A DNA stretch of 10,794 nucleotides from Enterospora canceri. Lineage: Eukaryota > Microsporidia > Enterocytozoonidae. Both the position numbers and the translations under genes were made by a program. Positions 1 through 7,053 of this stretch are shown in pieces. Below the pieces are notes generated by a model. That model was not told where the DNA came from. It worked only from the letters and a program-made list of their open reading frames with translations, and did no database searches. Each line of letters starts with the position of its first letter. Positions within the stretch are counted from its first letter, which is position 1. Location of the stretch: positions 1-10,794 of the forward strand of contig LWDP01000068.1 of NCBI GenBank assembly GCA_002087915.1, read 5' to 3'.

Positions 1-92
1 TATTGGTTGTTGTGGGTGTAGCGATATTATCAATAGGAACATTAATATTAATAAAGAAAAGGAAAAACACAGAAGAAACATTGGACCTTTGA
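1..92 (+). CDS. C-terminal end of a single-pass membrane protein (5' partial)
   Basis: The window opens inside a reading frame (codons starting at base 3) that runs to a TGA at 90-92. The 29 readable residues start with a hydrophobic run (LVVVGVAILSIGTLILI), continue with a basic cluster (KKRK) and end in a short polar tail (NTEETLDL). A 17-residue hydrophobic helix followed at once by Lys/Arg and a short hydrophilic tail is the usual form of a membrane anchor with a cytoplasmic C-terminus (inference). An AATAAA lies at 120-125, 28 bases past the stop, in keeping with a real 3' end. A second frame (base 2) is also open here, but it encodes a polar, unremarkable peptide. The family cannot be named because the ectodomain lies outside the window. 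Confidence 0.55.
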   Translation, partial: LVVVGVAILSIGTLILIKKRKNTEETLDL

Positions 93-1095
93 ATAATGTG
101 AGAAAGAAATAATTAGGGTAATAAAGAATTGTTATTGCTCTTCATATTGATCCTAAGTTAAAAGAAGTGTTTAATCAAAATTAAGGGTTTCTAAGCGTGG
201 CTAAATTAGTCATTTTGGCCAATTGGCCTATTTTTCTTAAGTATTTCTATTGGAAAAAGTGTCCTGTGAATCATTTTAATCCCTAATTTTAGGTTTGAAA
301 ACCGCAAAAATAAGATTGCGTTTCAAGGTGACGTTGGTACTACGTTAATTACACCGAGAGAGATTTTTATTGAAAAAGAGCATGTGAAGATACAATCGTA
401 ACAACAGTTCATGTTCTGGCCGCGGCTAGAAGGGAATAACAAGCACGAGATTGAGAAATAGCGAAAACACTAAGGATTGCAAGCCTGGTAATGATAGAGT
501 GATAGAAGATGAGTTGAAAATAATGTTTTAGAAATCTGATGATACTAAGACCCACAATAGAGAGCATCGTTGCTGTTTCAATTTGATTTTATGAGAACCA
601 AATTGATGTCAAAACGAACAGAACAGCAAGAAATAGCGCATTATGGTTGTCTATATCAAACATATAAACATGCAATCGTGTTTGTCTGCAAAAAGATGTT
701 AATAGCAACAAAATATGATTATCAGGCTTATTCAACTGAATTTGAAGGTATTAAATACAAAGACAATGAATATCATAAAACAAAGGGTTTGGAGACAAAT
801 AAAGGCGAGTTTGTTACACTTCTGCTATTTTGGGCGGAAATGTAACAAAAAACAATATGGTGATTTTAGGTCATTTGGGTATCTTTGAATTGGTTGCTTG
901 AAAAATCGATTCTAGCTACTATTTAAGTGAATTACATTATACGAACATCTGTTATTTATTTACATCCTGACGCAATTTTACATAAGTTACCAAATCAGGC
1001 AAAAATTGTTTGTTTTGAAAAGGTCCATAGTAATTTTGTTCGTATAGAAAATAGAGAGAGAAATAACAGTAGATAGCCTATCATACTACTATTTT
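93..1095 (+). other. Gene-poor stretch, possible remnant of a decayed protein gene
   Basis: No intact gene with a convincing start is seen here. On the + strand, short peptides with a coding-like look follow one another in changing frames, separated by stops. Examples are VIALHIDPKLKEVF (around 130-172), VAKLVILANWPIFLKYFYWK (197-256), IAFQGDVGTTLITPREIFIE (near 314-373), DCKPGNDRVIEDELKIMF (475-528), a 91-codon open stretch at 570-845, and LHPDAILHKLPNQAKIVCFE (around 957-1017). The 570-845 stretch begins with a TTG; its first ATG is at 591, and it lacks any motif I recognise. An old coding sequence broken by nonsense and frameshift changes would explain this, but chance open frames in AT-rich DNA are a real alternative. 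A perfect 12-bp palindrome (GGCCAATTGGCC) lies at 217-228. I see no tRNA or other structured RNA. Confidence 0.3.
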
Positions 1096-1372
1096 AAGTA
1101 CGTGTAGCTGTTTCCAGCACATTACAACCTTATAAATCTTATTGCCAGGTTGCATTATTATCTCTCCAATACTTTACAAATATGCTTTTATGTATACAAG
1201 TGTTTACATATCACACTATTATTACTGTATTCAACACACTCACATCCATTTCAAACACCTAAATACTCTTTTAATACCCTTATCAAATATTAAAATATTT
1301 TCAGGTAAATAGTATCATAAAACATCTCCATGCATGATATTATGCGATAAGTAGTATATAAATAAACGAAAA
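1096..1372. repeat. 277-bp direct repeat, copy 1 (probable assembly duplicate)
   Basis: This block is identical, base for base, to 1374-1650. It ends in CGAAAA directly before the single undetermined base at 1373. It is AT-rich and poor in G on the + strand: I count about 25 G against about 53 C, with no G at all between 1227 and 1303. No open frame of note crosses it. The exact identity, the lack of flanking duplications and the N at the junction suggest that two contig ends carrying the same sequence were joined without being merged. A true recent tandem duplication is possible but less likely. Confidence 0.9.
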
Positions 1373-1373
1373 N
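1373..1373. other. Single undetermined base (scaffold gap placeholder)
   Basis: This is the only N in the window. It sits exactly between the two identical 277-bp blocks. A one-base N often marks a join where the estimated gap was zero or negative, meaning the flanking contigs overlap. Confidence 0.85.
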
Positions 1374-1650
1374 AAGTACGTGTAGCTGTTTCCAGCACAT
1401 TACAACCTTATAAATCTTATTGCCAGGTTGCATTATTATCTCTCCAATACTTTACAAATATGCTTTTATGTATACAAGTGTTTACATATCACACTATTAT
1501 TACTGTATTCAACACACTCACATCCATTTCAAACACCTAAATACTCTTTTAATACCCTTATCAAATATTAAAATATTTTCAGGTAAATAGTATCATAAAA
1601 CATCTCCATGCATGATATTATGCGATAAGTAGTATATAAATAAACGAAAA
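1374..1650. repeat. 277-bp direct repeat, copy 2, containing the upstream region of the 1661 gene
   Basis: This is an identical copy of 1096-1372. Its right end lies 10 bases before the ATG of the acidic protein gene, so the block holds that gene's upstream region, including a TATA-like stretch (TATATAAATAAA, 1633-1644). Copy 2 is therefore the genuine leader of that gene. Copy 1 is probably the same locus read from the neighbouring contig. Confidence 0.9.
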
Positions 1651-1660
1651 AGATACCCCC

Positions 1661-2761
1661 ATGTGTTTCAGTTACATTCCAGCGAGCTCGTCGAGTCAGA
1701 ACAAGAAGACGGTAGAGCATTCCAGGAGTGAGGAGAGTTTGGAACGTGACAGTGTTGAAGTGCACTTGGATGACCCAAGTCTGTGTGAGAAAGGACGTGT
1801 AGGGCGATTAATCCAATTCTTTAGCGGCATCAATGCAGAGTTTACTGCGCATGAGTCAGAAGAAGGAGGGATAAAAAGTTCATACCCTGGGATTGAACTC
1901 ACTCAGTCTGAGATGAAAGTGGAATTACAGGGAGATGATACAGATCAGTCACACCTGACATCAACCGACTATAGAGAGGTAGTCAGTGATATATGTAATG
2001 ATCTCATTAGTAGCAGTGTGAAGGAGAGTGTTATTAGTGAGTCTAGTGATTCTCAACTGAGTATTAACCTTGGTGTTTCTGACAGTTTTGGAACCACTGA
2101 TATTAGTGATTTGGCAGAAGAAGTAGCTGCAGAGAATAGTGATAAGGAGAGTGATACTCTTGAATCCGGTAGTAGCAGTATACAATTTGCTATTTCTGAT
2201 GGTAGTGGAATTAGTGAAATCGTAACGGCTGTTGAGAATGTTACTGTAATGGGCGACAGTAGCAAATCCAATGAAAGCTGTGAAACAATCACTGTTGAAG
2301 ATGTGGTGGAACATGAACAAGTTGATTTGAAATGTGTCTCAGAACACGAATCCAATTCATATTCGGCAACTGAATTCGACAAAGTATTTAATATTGATAA
2401 TACGACTGTTATGGAATCATTTGATACAAAGGGGGATGTATCAGGAGATAAACCAGAAACAGTGAAAGAATCAATGGATTTGAATGGGGGCAACAAATTC
2501 ATTGATCAAAATACAGAGTCATCTTCATATGTTGGATCAGAAAGAATGTCAGGTGAGAATGAAATAATTGAACAATCAAAAGAGACTCATATCAAAACAT
2601 GGGCAGTAGAGAATAAGACTAGGAAAATAGTAATTACTTCATCAGATGGTAACATAATATCAGAGAATATTTTGGATAGATCTCAGAGAATACCACAGCC
2701 AGAAAATAGGTCGTGGTTTAGAAGATACTTTGGATGCATTTTAGGAGACTTCTGTGGATAA
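1661..2761 (+). CDS. Acidic, serine-rich, probably disordered protein of unknown function
   Basis: A 366-residue protein that I do not recognise. The start is the first ATG after an in-frame TAA at 1637-1639, and it follows a CCCCC tract (1656-1660) like the one before the eEF1A start. An AATAAA at 2768-2773 sits just past the stop. Composition is dominated by Ser, Glu, Asp, Thr and Val, with many S-D/S-E pairs (for example SVISESSDSQ and ENSDKESDTLESGSSS), which fit casein-kinase-2-type phosphorylation sites (inference). Almost no stretch is hydrophobic enough for a fold except residues ~47-60 (RVGRLIQFFSGINAEF) and the extreme C-terminus (RSWFRRYFGCILGDFCG), which is aromatic, basic and Cys-containing. 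There is no signal peptide or clear membrane helix. Intrinsic disorder with a short C-terminal binding or membrane-touching motif is the most that can be said. Antisense open frames exist but have atypical composition. Confidence 0.7.
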   Translation: MCFSYIPASSSSQNKKTVEHSRSEESLERDSVEVHLDDPSLCEKGRVGRLIQFFSGINAEFTAHESEEGGIKSSYPGIELTQSEMKVELQGDDTDQSHLTSTDYREVVSDICNDLISSSVKESVISESSDSQLSINLGVSDSFGTTDISDLAEEVAAENSDKESDTLESGSSSIQFAISDGSGISEIVTAVENVTVMGDSSKSNESCETITVEDVVEHEQVDLKCVSEHESNSYSATEFDKVFNIDNTTVMESFDTKGDVSGDKPETVKESMDLNGGNKFIDQNTESSSYVGSERMSGENEIIEQSKETHIKTWAVENKTRKIVITSSDGNIISENILDRSQRIPQPENRSWFRRYFGCILGDFCG

Positions 2762-2767
2762 ATTGTA

Positions 2768-2773
2768 AATAAA
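2768..2773 (+). terminator. AATAAA polyadenylation signal of the acidic protein gene
   Basis: AATAAA begins 7 bases after the TAA stop (2759-2761). The following 160-bp stretch separates this gene from the convergent ubiquitin hydrolase gene and shows nothing else. Confidence 0.5.
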
Positions 2774-2921
2774 ATATGATAGAATATCATTATGGTTTGG
2801 ACCAAGGTTATGAATGAACTTTTAGGTGTTTAATAAGTGTTTGTACCTCTTATAGGAACTGTGAGATGATAGGGAGACTTCGCATATCCTGATTAAAATA
2901 GTTCTCCCTCTTATACATCCA

Positions 2922-2927
2922 TTTATT
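2922..2927 (-). terminator. AATAAA signal overlapping the stop codon of the ubiquitin hydrolase
   Basis: On the minus strand the last codons read GAA GAA TAA ATG, so AATAAA contains the stop codon. Confidence 0.5.
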
Positions 2928-4539
2928 CTTCTTTTTTATAAATGAACATGTATCCCTGTTCTAAATCGTCATTCTTTGTTTTTCTAACTATTTCGTCATT
3001 GATTACCACATCTTCTTTTGAATCATAATAAATGTAGTGGCCTGAATTCAACGTCGGTCCTTTGTGAATTATTGATCCTTTTAAGGTGTATTTGCATCCC
3101 TGGATATAGATCTCTCTTTCAACATCAACTGCATCCAATATTTTGATACCAACTCCATTTGATATTTTTGTTCTTTGTAGGCAAATAATCAACTCTTCTG
3201 GAACATGCATTTCAACCAGAGTACCCTTTGCCTGATGATTGCAATGTGTGCATGTTTCATCCATTTCCTGCATATTCTCCAATGCTTCACCAACACTTTT
3301 TGCAAAATTCAGCAACAAAACGGTTCCACCTTCTTTTCGTGTACTCGTCTTGTTGCATGCATTGCATTCTATTTCATACACCACTGAATATTCTGCTTTT
3401 TTGGTGACACTTTCAATCAAACCACATTCTTCATCTGATTTGAGTTTCTCCAGAATGACCTGAATGAATTCACAACAGTCAGCTTGTGTACCAAGTTGGA
3501 ATGCATATGTGTAGTTGATGTAGAATAGATCCAAGAATGGTGCAATATCAACCATTCCATCTCCAACTAGCATGCTTTCATCAAAATTATTCAACTTATT
3601 GGTAATTTTGATAATTTGGCAGGTTATGCATTTCAATGGGTTATTTTCACATACCATAAAATGCATAGACATGTCCTTGCATAGAAGTTGACTCAATAAA
3701 TGGAGGCCACCAGAAACAAAACACGTGTTTCCTTCGTTGACGATTCCAATTTGATTAGCTTCTTCTAAAATATCCTCTTCCCTGATATTCTCGTGGTATT
3801 TTTCAAGGAAGCTGAAATCAGTGTCCCTTGTTATGTGTCTGTTATGGATTTTTATCTTTCGATTGCATTTTTCAACAAGCATCTTCTCCTCCGTATTTAG
3901 GTCAAACAGTAGATTCATTGCCTCAGTGGCTGTTTCATTGGCTACACATTTTGTAGGCGGACCATTGTTAATAAATTCATTGCATTCATAACAGTATATT
4001 TTGTTTGTGGTTGAAACAAATATTGCCTGTTTATGCATATTACTATCATGTTCTGATTTTGCATGTTCCAGCATATGACTGTTTCCAACTGCTCCATACT
4101 GTTTCCTACTGCATCCTACGAAGCTACAACCTATACATTTCCACAGATTCTTTGTTATCTCACACATGCTACATTTTGCTGGTTTTTCAAATTCAATTGG
4201 CTTTTGTTCTATATGTGGGCAGAAAACAGAATCCTTTGGAGAATTGAACATGTTTGACAAAATCATCGACACACCCTCTTCTATTTTACCTGTTCCAATG
4301 GCCTTTATGTTTTCCAGATGCTCTTCTAGGAATCTTGATTCCCGGACACTCACCTCAATTTGCTTATTTACGTTCTCTTTCATATTGCAGACTACCTTGC
4401 ACCCAAACTTACTCCTATGCATATCTGTATGCTGTAAACAGACTGTAAGCCCACACGTGCATATGTTCACACTTGTACACTCTGCTGTTTCGTAGCAATA
4501 GACACATTCCTTTGTTACATTTTGAATTGTAAATTGCAT
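2923..4539 (-). CDS. Ubiquitin C-terminal hydrolase, USP5/Ubp14 type, with zinc-finger UBP domain
   Basis: A 538-residue cysteine protease expected to cleave ubiquitin chains, probably unanchored ones as USP5/isopeptidase T and yeast Ubp14 do (family knowledge), in cytosol and nucleus. Residues 12-47 form a Cys/His-rich knuckle (C12, C15, C27, C29, H37, H41, C47), as in the N-terminal finger of USP5. Residues 107-186 form the main UBP finger (C107-x-H, C123-x2-C, C135-x2-C, C143, H154, H159, C183-x2-C). The peptidase follows: Cys box IVNEGNTCFVSG with catalytic C273; TQADCCEF (351-358), matching QQDxxEF; a Cys-pair ribbon (C392/C395 and C430/C433); and His box SGHYIYY with H501. The third catalytic position is Asn in INDEIV (N514), as in the YNDQKV box of USP5. 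There is no room for the UBA domains that USP5 carries before its His box, so the protein is a compact version. Its promoter must lie in the 42 bp before eEF1A's 3' end. AATAAA overlaps the TAA stop. Confidence 0.9.
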   Translation of the reverse strand: MQFTIQNVTKECVYCYETAECTSVNICTCGLTVCLQHTDMHRSKFGCKVVCNMKENVNKQIEVSVRESRFLEEHLENIKAIGTGKIEEGVSMILSNMFNSPKDSVFCPHIEQKPIEFEKPAKCSMCEITKNLWKCIGCSFVGCSRKQYGAVGNSHMLEHAKSEHDSNMHKQAIFVSTTNKIYCYECNEFINNGPPTKCVANETATEAMNLLFDLNTEEKMLVEKCNRKIKIHNRHITRDTDFSFLEKYHENIREEDILEEANQIGIVNEGNTCFVSGGLHLLSQLLCKDMSMHFMVCENNPLKCITCQIIKITNKLNNFDESMLVGDGMVDIAPFLDLFYINYTYAFQLGTQADCCEFIQVILEKLKSDEECGLIESVTKKAEYSVVYEIECNACNKTSTRKEGGTVLLLNFAKSVGEALENMQEMDETCTHCNHQAKGTLVEMHVPEELIICLQRTKISNGVGIKILDAVDVEREIYIQGCKYTLKGSIIHKGPTLNSGHYIYYDSKEDVVINDEIVRKTKNDDLEQGYMFIYKKEE

Positions 4540-4580
4540 AAAATATGAGGGCTAATAAAAACAAACAAATTCCCTCACTC

Positions 4581-4586
4581 TTTATT
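4581..4586 (-). terminator. AATAAA signal overlapping the eEF1A stop codon
   Basis: The minus-strand end reads AAG AAA TAA AG, so AATAAA spans the TAA stop. Only 42 bp then separate it from the start of the next gene in the same direction. Confidence 0.5.
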
Positions 4587-6039
4587 TCTTGCTGGTCTTT
4601 CCACCTGCCTTCTTGATTGCGTCCTTGTCTCCTGATAGTACTGCGATACTCAATCCATACTTCTCCTTTGCCTCTGCCTCAGTCATCTTTCCCTTGATCT
4701 GACCTGCACAAACCAACATGCCTGAGTCCCTACAAACAAACTTTCCCAGTCCTGGGAAGCTTGCTGCCTCCTCAAAGAGCACCTGCTTTGTTGGATAAAT
4801 CAGTGCCTCGAATCGTGCACCTGTTGGAATGATAGTTGGATTCTCGATCTCAACCTTGTCCTTGGTGATGCACTTTGTCAGCTTTGCAAACTTACATGCC
4901 ACGTTTGCAGTTCCACAAGAAATGACTGGCGTATAGCCCTCCTTGATTCCACTCTGGTCTGTTCCACTCTTCTTTGACTTCTTCATTGAGATTCCTGCGA
5001 CCAGGTAGAATGGGGAGCAGACGAATACACCATCGTCTGATGGCCCTGCAATTGACCCCGTCTTGATCTTCTCCACCGTGGCCTTGTCCTTCGTATCCAA
5101 AACGAATCCGATGTTTTCTCCTGAATCGGCCCTCTGCAACGAGCACTTGTGGGCCTCAATCGACTTCACCTTTGCGCTGACGCCTATTGGAAGAATCTTC
5201 ACGTTGTCGCCCTTTGCCAGAAACCCGTAGTCGACTCGTCCACAGAGAACGGCCCCGTGTCCTGGGACATGGGCAATTGATGAAATTGGCATTCTCAGTG
5301 GCCTATCAATTGGCCTCAGTGGTGCGTCCTGGTAGTCGATTGCCTCCTCGAGGGAGTGAACCATGTTCTGCCCCGGTATCTTCTCCTTCACTGGTGCGCC
5401 ATTGAAGAAGTCGTACTTTGGTCCGTCTCTGAAGAGGCCAACTCCCTTCAGTGCCGAAATAGGCAGGAAAATCACGTCGTCCCTTGCGACTGCAAGTCGC
5501 TTCAGAAGCAGCATCACCGCTGCGCACGCTGCCTCAAACGCAGTCTCAAGCGACGTGTCGTGCACGATCTGCACGTCATCGAGCTTGTTTATGCATACGA
5601 TGAACTTCTTGGATCCAAGGACGGCCGCAAGTGTCAGATGCGTCTTGAGAGTTCCCTCAGTGGAGCACGATGCTTCGAATCGCGCTGGGCAGACGACGAT
5701 CGAGACGTCGCTTTGCTTGCAGCCGCTTGTTGCGTTCTTGACGTAGTCGGAGTGCCCGGGGCAGTCCAGGACGGTGCAGACGAACTTGGGTGTCGACAGC
5801 TTCGTCAGCGTCGTGACGATCGTCACGCCCCTCTCGCGCTCCTCCTTCGTTCGGTCTGTGAACGATGCCAGAGCAAAGGACGACTTGTTGATCGCATCTG
5901 CCTCCTTCTGGAGCTTGGCGAGCATTCTCTCGTCCAGTCCACCGAACTTGAGTGAGAGCTGCCCCGTCAGAGTCGACTTGCCCGAATCAACGTGACCGAT
6001 GATCGAAATTGCGATGTGTTCTTTTGCAATTGTAGCCAT
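4582..6039 (-). CDS. TEF1: Translation elongation factor 1-alpha (eEF1A)
   Basis: The 485-residue GTPase delivers aminoacyl-tRNA to the ribosomal A site. The start is the ATG at 6039 (MATIAKEHIAISIIGH). A further ATG 22 codons upstream in frame would add a hydrophobic stretch not seen in the family, and the C-rich promoter tract sits directly before 6039. G motifs: G1 GHVDSGKST (15-23), ERGVTI before G3, G3 DCPGH (92-96, where most eEF1As have DAPGH; the catalytic His is kept), G4 NKLD (151-154) and G5 SAL (195-197). Beta-barrel domains 2 and 3 follow, with recognisable stretches such as RPLRMPI, CGRVDYG and ARFEALIYPT, and the C-terminus is Lys-rich (GGKTSKK). Length is slightly above the usual ~460. 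The gene is much richer in G/C, especially at third positions, than its neighbours, most of all in the 5' two thirds, as expected for a highly expressed gene. AATAAA overlaps the TAA stop. Confidence 0.95.
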   Translation of the reverse strand: MATIAKEHIAISIIGHVDSGKSTLTGQLSLKFGGLDERMLAKLQKEADAINKSSFALASFTDRTKEERERGVTIVTTLTKLSTPKFVCTVLDCPGHSDYVKNATSGCKQSDVSIVVCPARFEASCSTEGTLKTHLTLAAVLGSKKFIVCINKLDDVQIVHDTSLETAFEAACAAVMLLLKRLAVARDDVIFLPISALKGVGLFRDGPKYDFFNGAPVKEKIPGQNMVHSLEEAIDYQDAPLRPIDRPLRMPISSIAHVPGHGAVLCGRVDYGFLAKGDNVKILPIGVSAKVKSIEAHKCSLQRADSGENIGFVLDTKDKATVEKIKTGSIAGPSDDGVFVCSPFYLVAGISMKKSKKSGTDQSGIKEGYTPVISCGTANVACKFAKLTKCITKDKVEIENPTIIPTGARFEALIYPTKQVLFEEAASFPGLGKFVCRDSGMLVCAGQIKGKMTEAEAKEKYGLSIAVLSGDKDAIKKAGGKTSKK

Positions 6040-6060
6040 TGGGGGTGTAATAAAAATTTT
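6040..6060 (-). promoter_or_regulatory. C-rich start-proximal element of eEF1A
   Basis: On the minus strand, TTTATTACACCCCCA runs directly into the ATG, and an A/T run (AAAAATTTTT) lies just before it. The CCCCC tract (6041-6045) ends one base before the start codon. C-rich signals close to start codons are known for microsporidian genes; assigning this one is an inference from position and from its recurrence before the 1661 gene. Confidence 0.5.
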
Positions 6061-6108
6061 TAAAAAGAACACCGTAATTAAATGTGATCTGCCTGTGGTG
6101 GACACGTA

Positions 6109-6965
6109 TCACAATATTGATTTCAGAAAGAGGTCGAGGCTGAAGTTGGGACTGTCAAAGAGTGTCTCGATTTCAACTCTGTGGCCGAAGCCAAGGAGAA
6201 AGAGACAGTCGTCTTGGAGTCTTCTGTTTGGCTGGTTGTGGAGTCTCTTGACCAGATTGTGTAGCATTTTGGACTCCTTATCAGCCATTTCAATGCATTC
6301 TGACTGGAATATTTTGTAGTGGAAGATGTCAGATTGGCCTACTCCAATTCTGGTGCAATTTAGGCTGTTTCTGTAGTTCAGGAAGATGTGGAGGCCGTAG
6401 ACGTCGAAATCAGTCAGGACGTGGATGGTGGCGTGGCTGGTGAGTTTGGTCAGAAAGTGGAGAGTGTTCTTGTCTGGAAAGCCCTTTCCACAGACAAGAA
6501 AGACGTCTTTTCGACCATTCGCTGGAAGATGCTCTCTTTTTCAACAACTAGAACTGTTTTGTAGTTGAATTCAGCTACTGTTGTATCTGTTGTGATTCTG
6601 GGGATGAAATTGGTATTACTATACCACATTTCATTACTGTCTGAAATCAGGCTTATGGTCCCACAGAAGAGACCCTTACAACCAGGGACAATGTTGAGCC
6701 AGGTGACATCTGATTCTAGTTTTCTGCTGTAATATTTGATCAGGTTATCTACAATGGCCTGTTTTCCAAACGTATTGACTGAGCTGTAATATATGGATCT
6801 TTTTGTGACTGTTCTTCCTTCTAATACATTTTTATAAACAATCGATAGAAACTTCAGTTTCTGCCTTGCTAAATGACCTGTTGACTTTAGAATATCTAAT
6901 AACTCTGCTTCTATTCTTCGTAATACAGTCTTCTTCTGTTCTATTCTATTTTGTTTATTCTGCAT
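6109..6965 (-). CDS. SPO11: Meiotic DNA double-strand-break protein Spo11 (topoisomerase VI A-like), frameshifted in this sequence
   Basis: Spo11 makes the DNA breaks that start meiotic recombination, using a tyrosine to attack DNA, in the nucleus. From the ATG at 6965, one frame carries the winged-helix half: TKRSIYYSSVNTFGKQAIVD with the catalytic tyrosine pair at 59-60 (the second Tyr is expected to act), GCKGLFCG (95-102), then the Toprim strand TVLVVEKESIFQRM with E142. After codon 153 this frame runs into unrelated sequence and a stop at 6450. The adjacent frame carries the rest of Toprim: VFLVCGKGFPDKNT (155-168), then LTDFDVYG with D186 and D188, ending at a TGA (6109-6111). One extra A in the AAAA run (TTTT at 6508-6511 on the + strand) joins both halves into exactly 285 residues. 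Spo11 identity is secure. Whether the shift is a sequencing error, a real mutation or recoding is not known. An in-frame TTG at 6977 was not used as the start. Confidence 0.85.
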
Positions 6966-7053
6966 TATTTTATGCAATAATTATTTTGTTTTGTGACTAA
7001 TCGTAAACAATTGTTCGTATACTTTTATTGTGTTTCAAAGTGTTTGGTATCTG
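6966..7053. promoter_or_regulatory. Divergent promoter region between SPO11 and the mannosyltransferase gene
   Basis: These 88 bp lie between two divergent start codons and must hold both promoters. The region is AT-rich (TTATGCAATAATTATTTTG near 6970-6988) and, unlike three other starts in the window, has no C-rich tract on either reading strand. Confidence 0.4.

Noticed and set aside
113..118. TTAGGG here and at 10573-10578 as telomere-like repeats
   Set aside because: They are single copies, not arrays, and expected by chance in sequence of this length.
1296..1310. TTTTCAG followed by GTAAAT as splice signals in the repeat block
   Set aside because: No open frame reaches these bases from either side, and nothing marks a matching partner site.
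2053..2502. 149-codon minus-strand open frame opposite the acidic protein, and a 119-codon one at 1961-2320
   Set aside because: They are Ser/Thr/Leu-rich mirror images of the Ser/Asp/Glu codons on the other strand. The + strand frame is longer and has a start-proximal C tract and a poly(A) signal.
5356..5955. Long open frame (199 codons) on the + strand inside eEF1A, with others overlapping it
   Set aside because: It lies antisense to a clearly conserved eEF1A gene in its G/C-rich part, where stop codons are rare; its composition has no family resemblance.
6040..6105. N-terminal extension of eEF1A by 22 residues
   Set aside because: The extension is not seen in the family and would translate through the promoter-like A/T and CCCCC elements; the ATG at 6039 gives the standard N-terminus.
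6508..6511. An intron as the explanation of the SPO11 frame change
   Set aside because: The two frames adjoin with a one-base difference and no missing or extra residues; no splice signals are visible at the junction.
7030..7053. GTG start for the mannosyltransferase gene, and a TTG start at 6977 for SPO11
   Set aside because: Non-ATG starts are not expected here, and an ATG follows within 4-8 codons in both genes.
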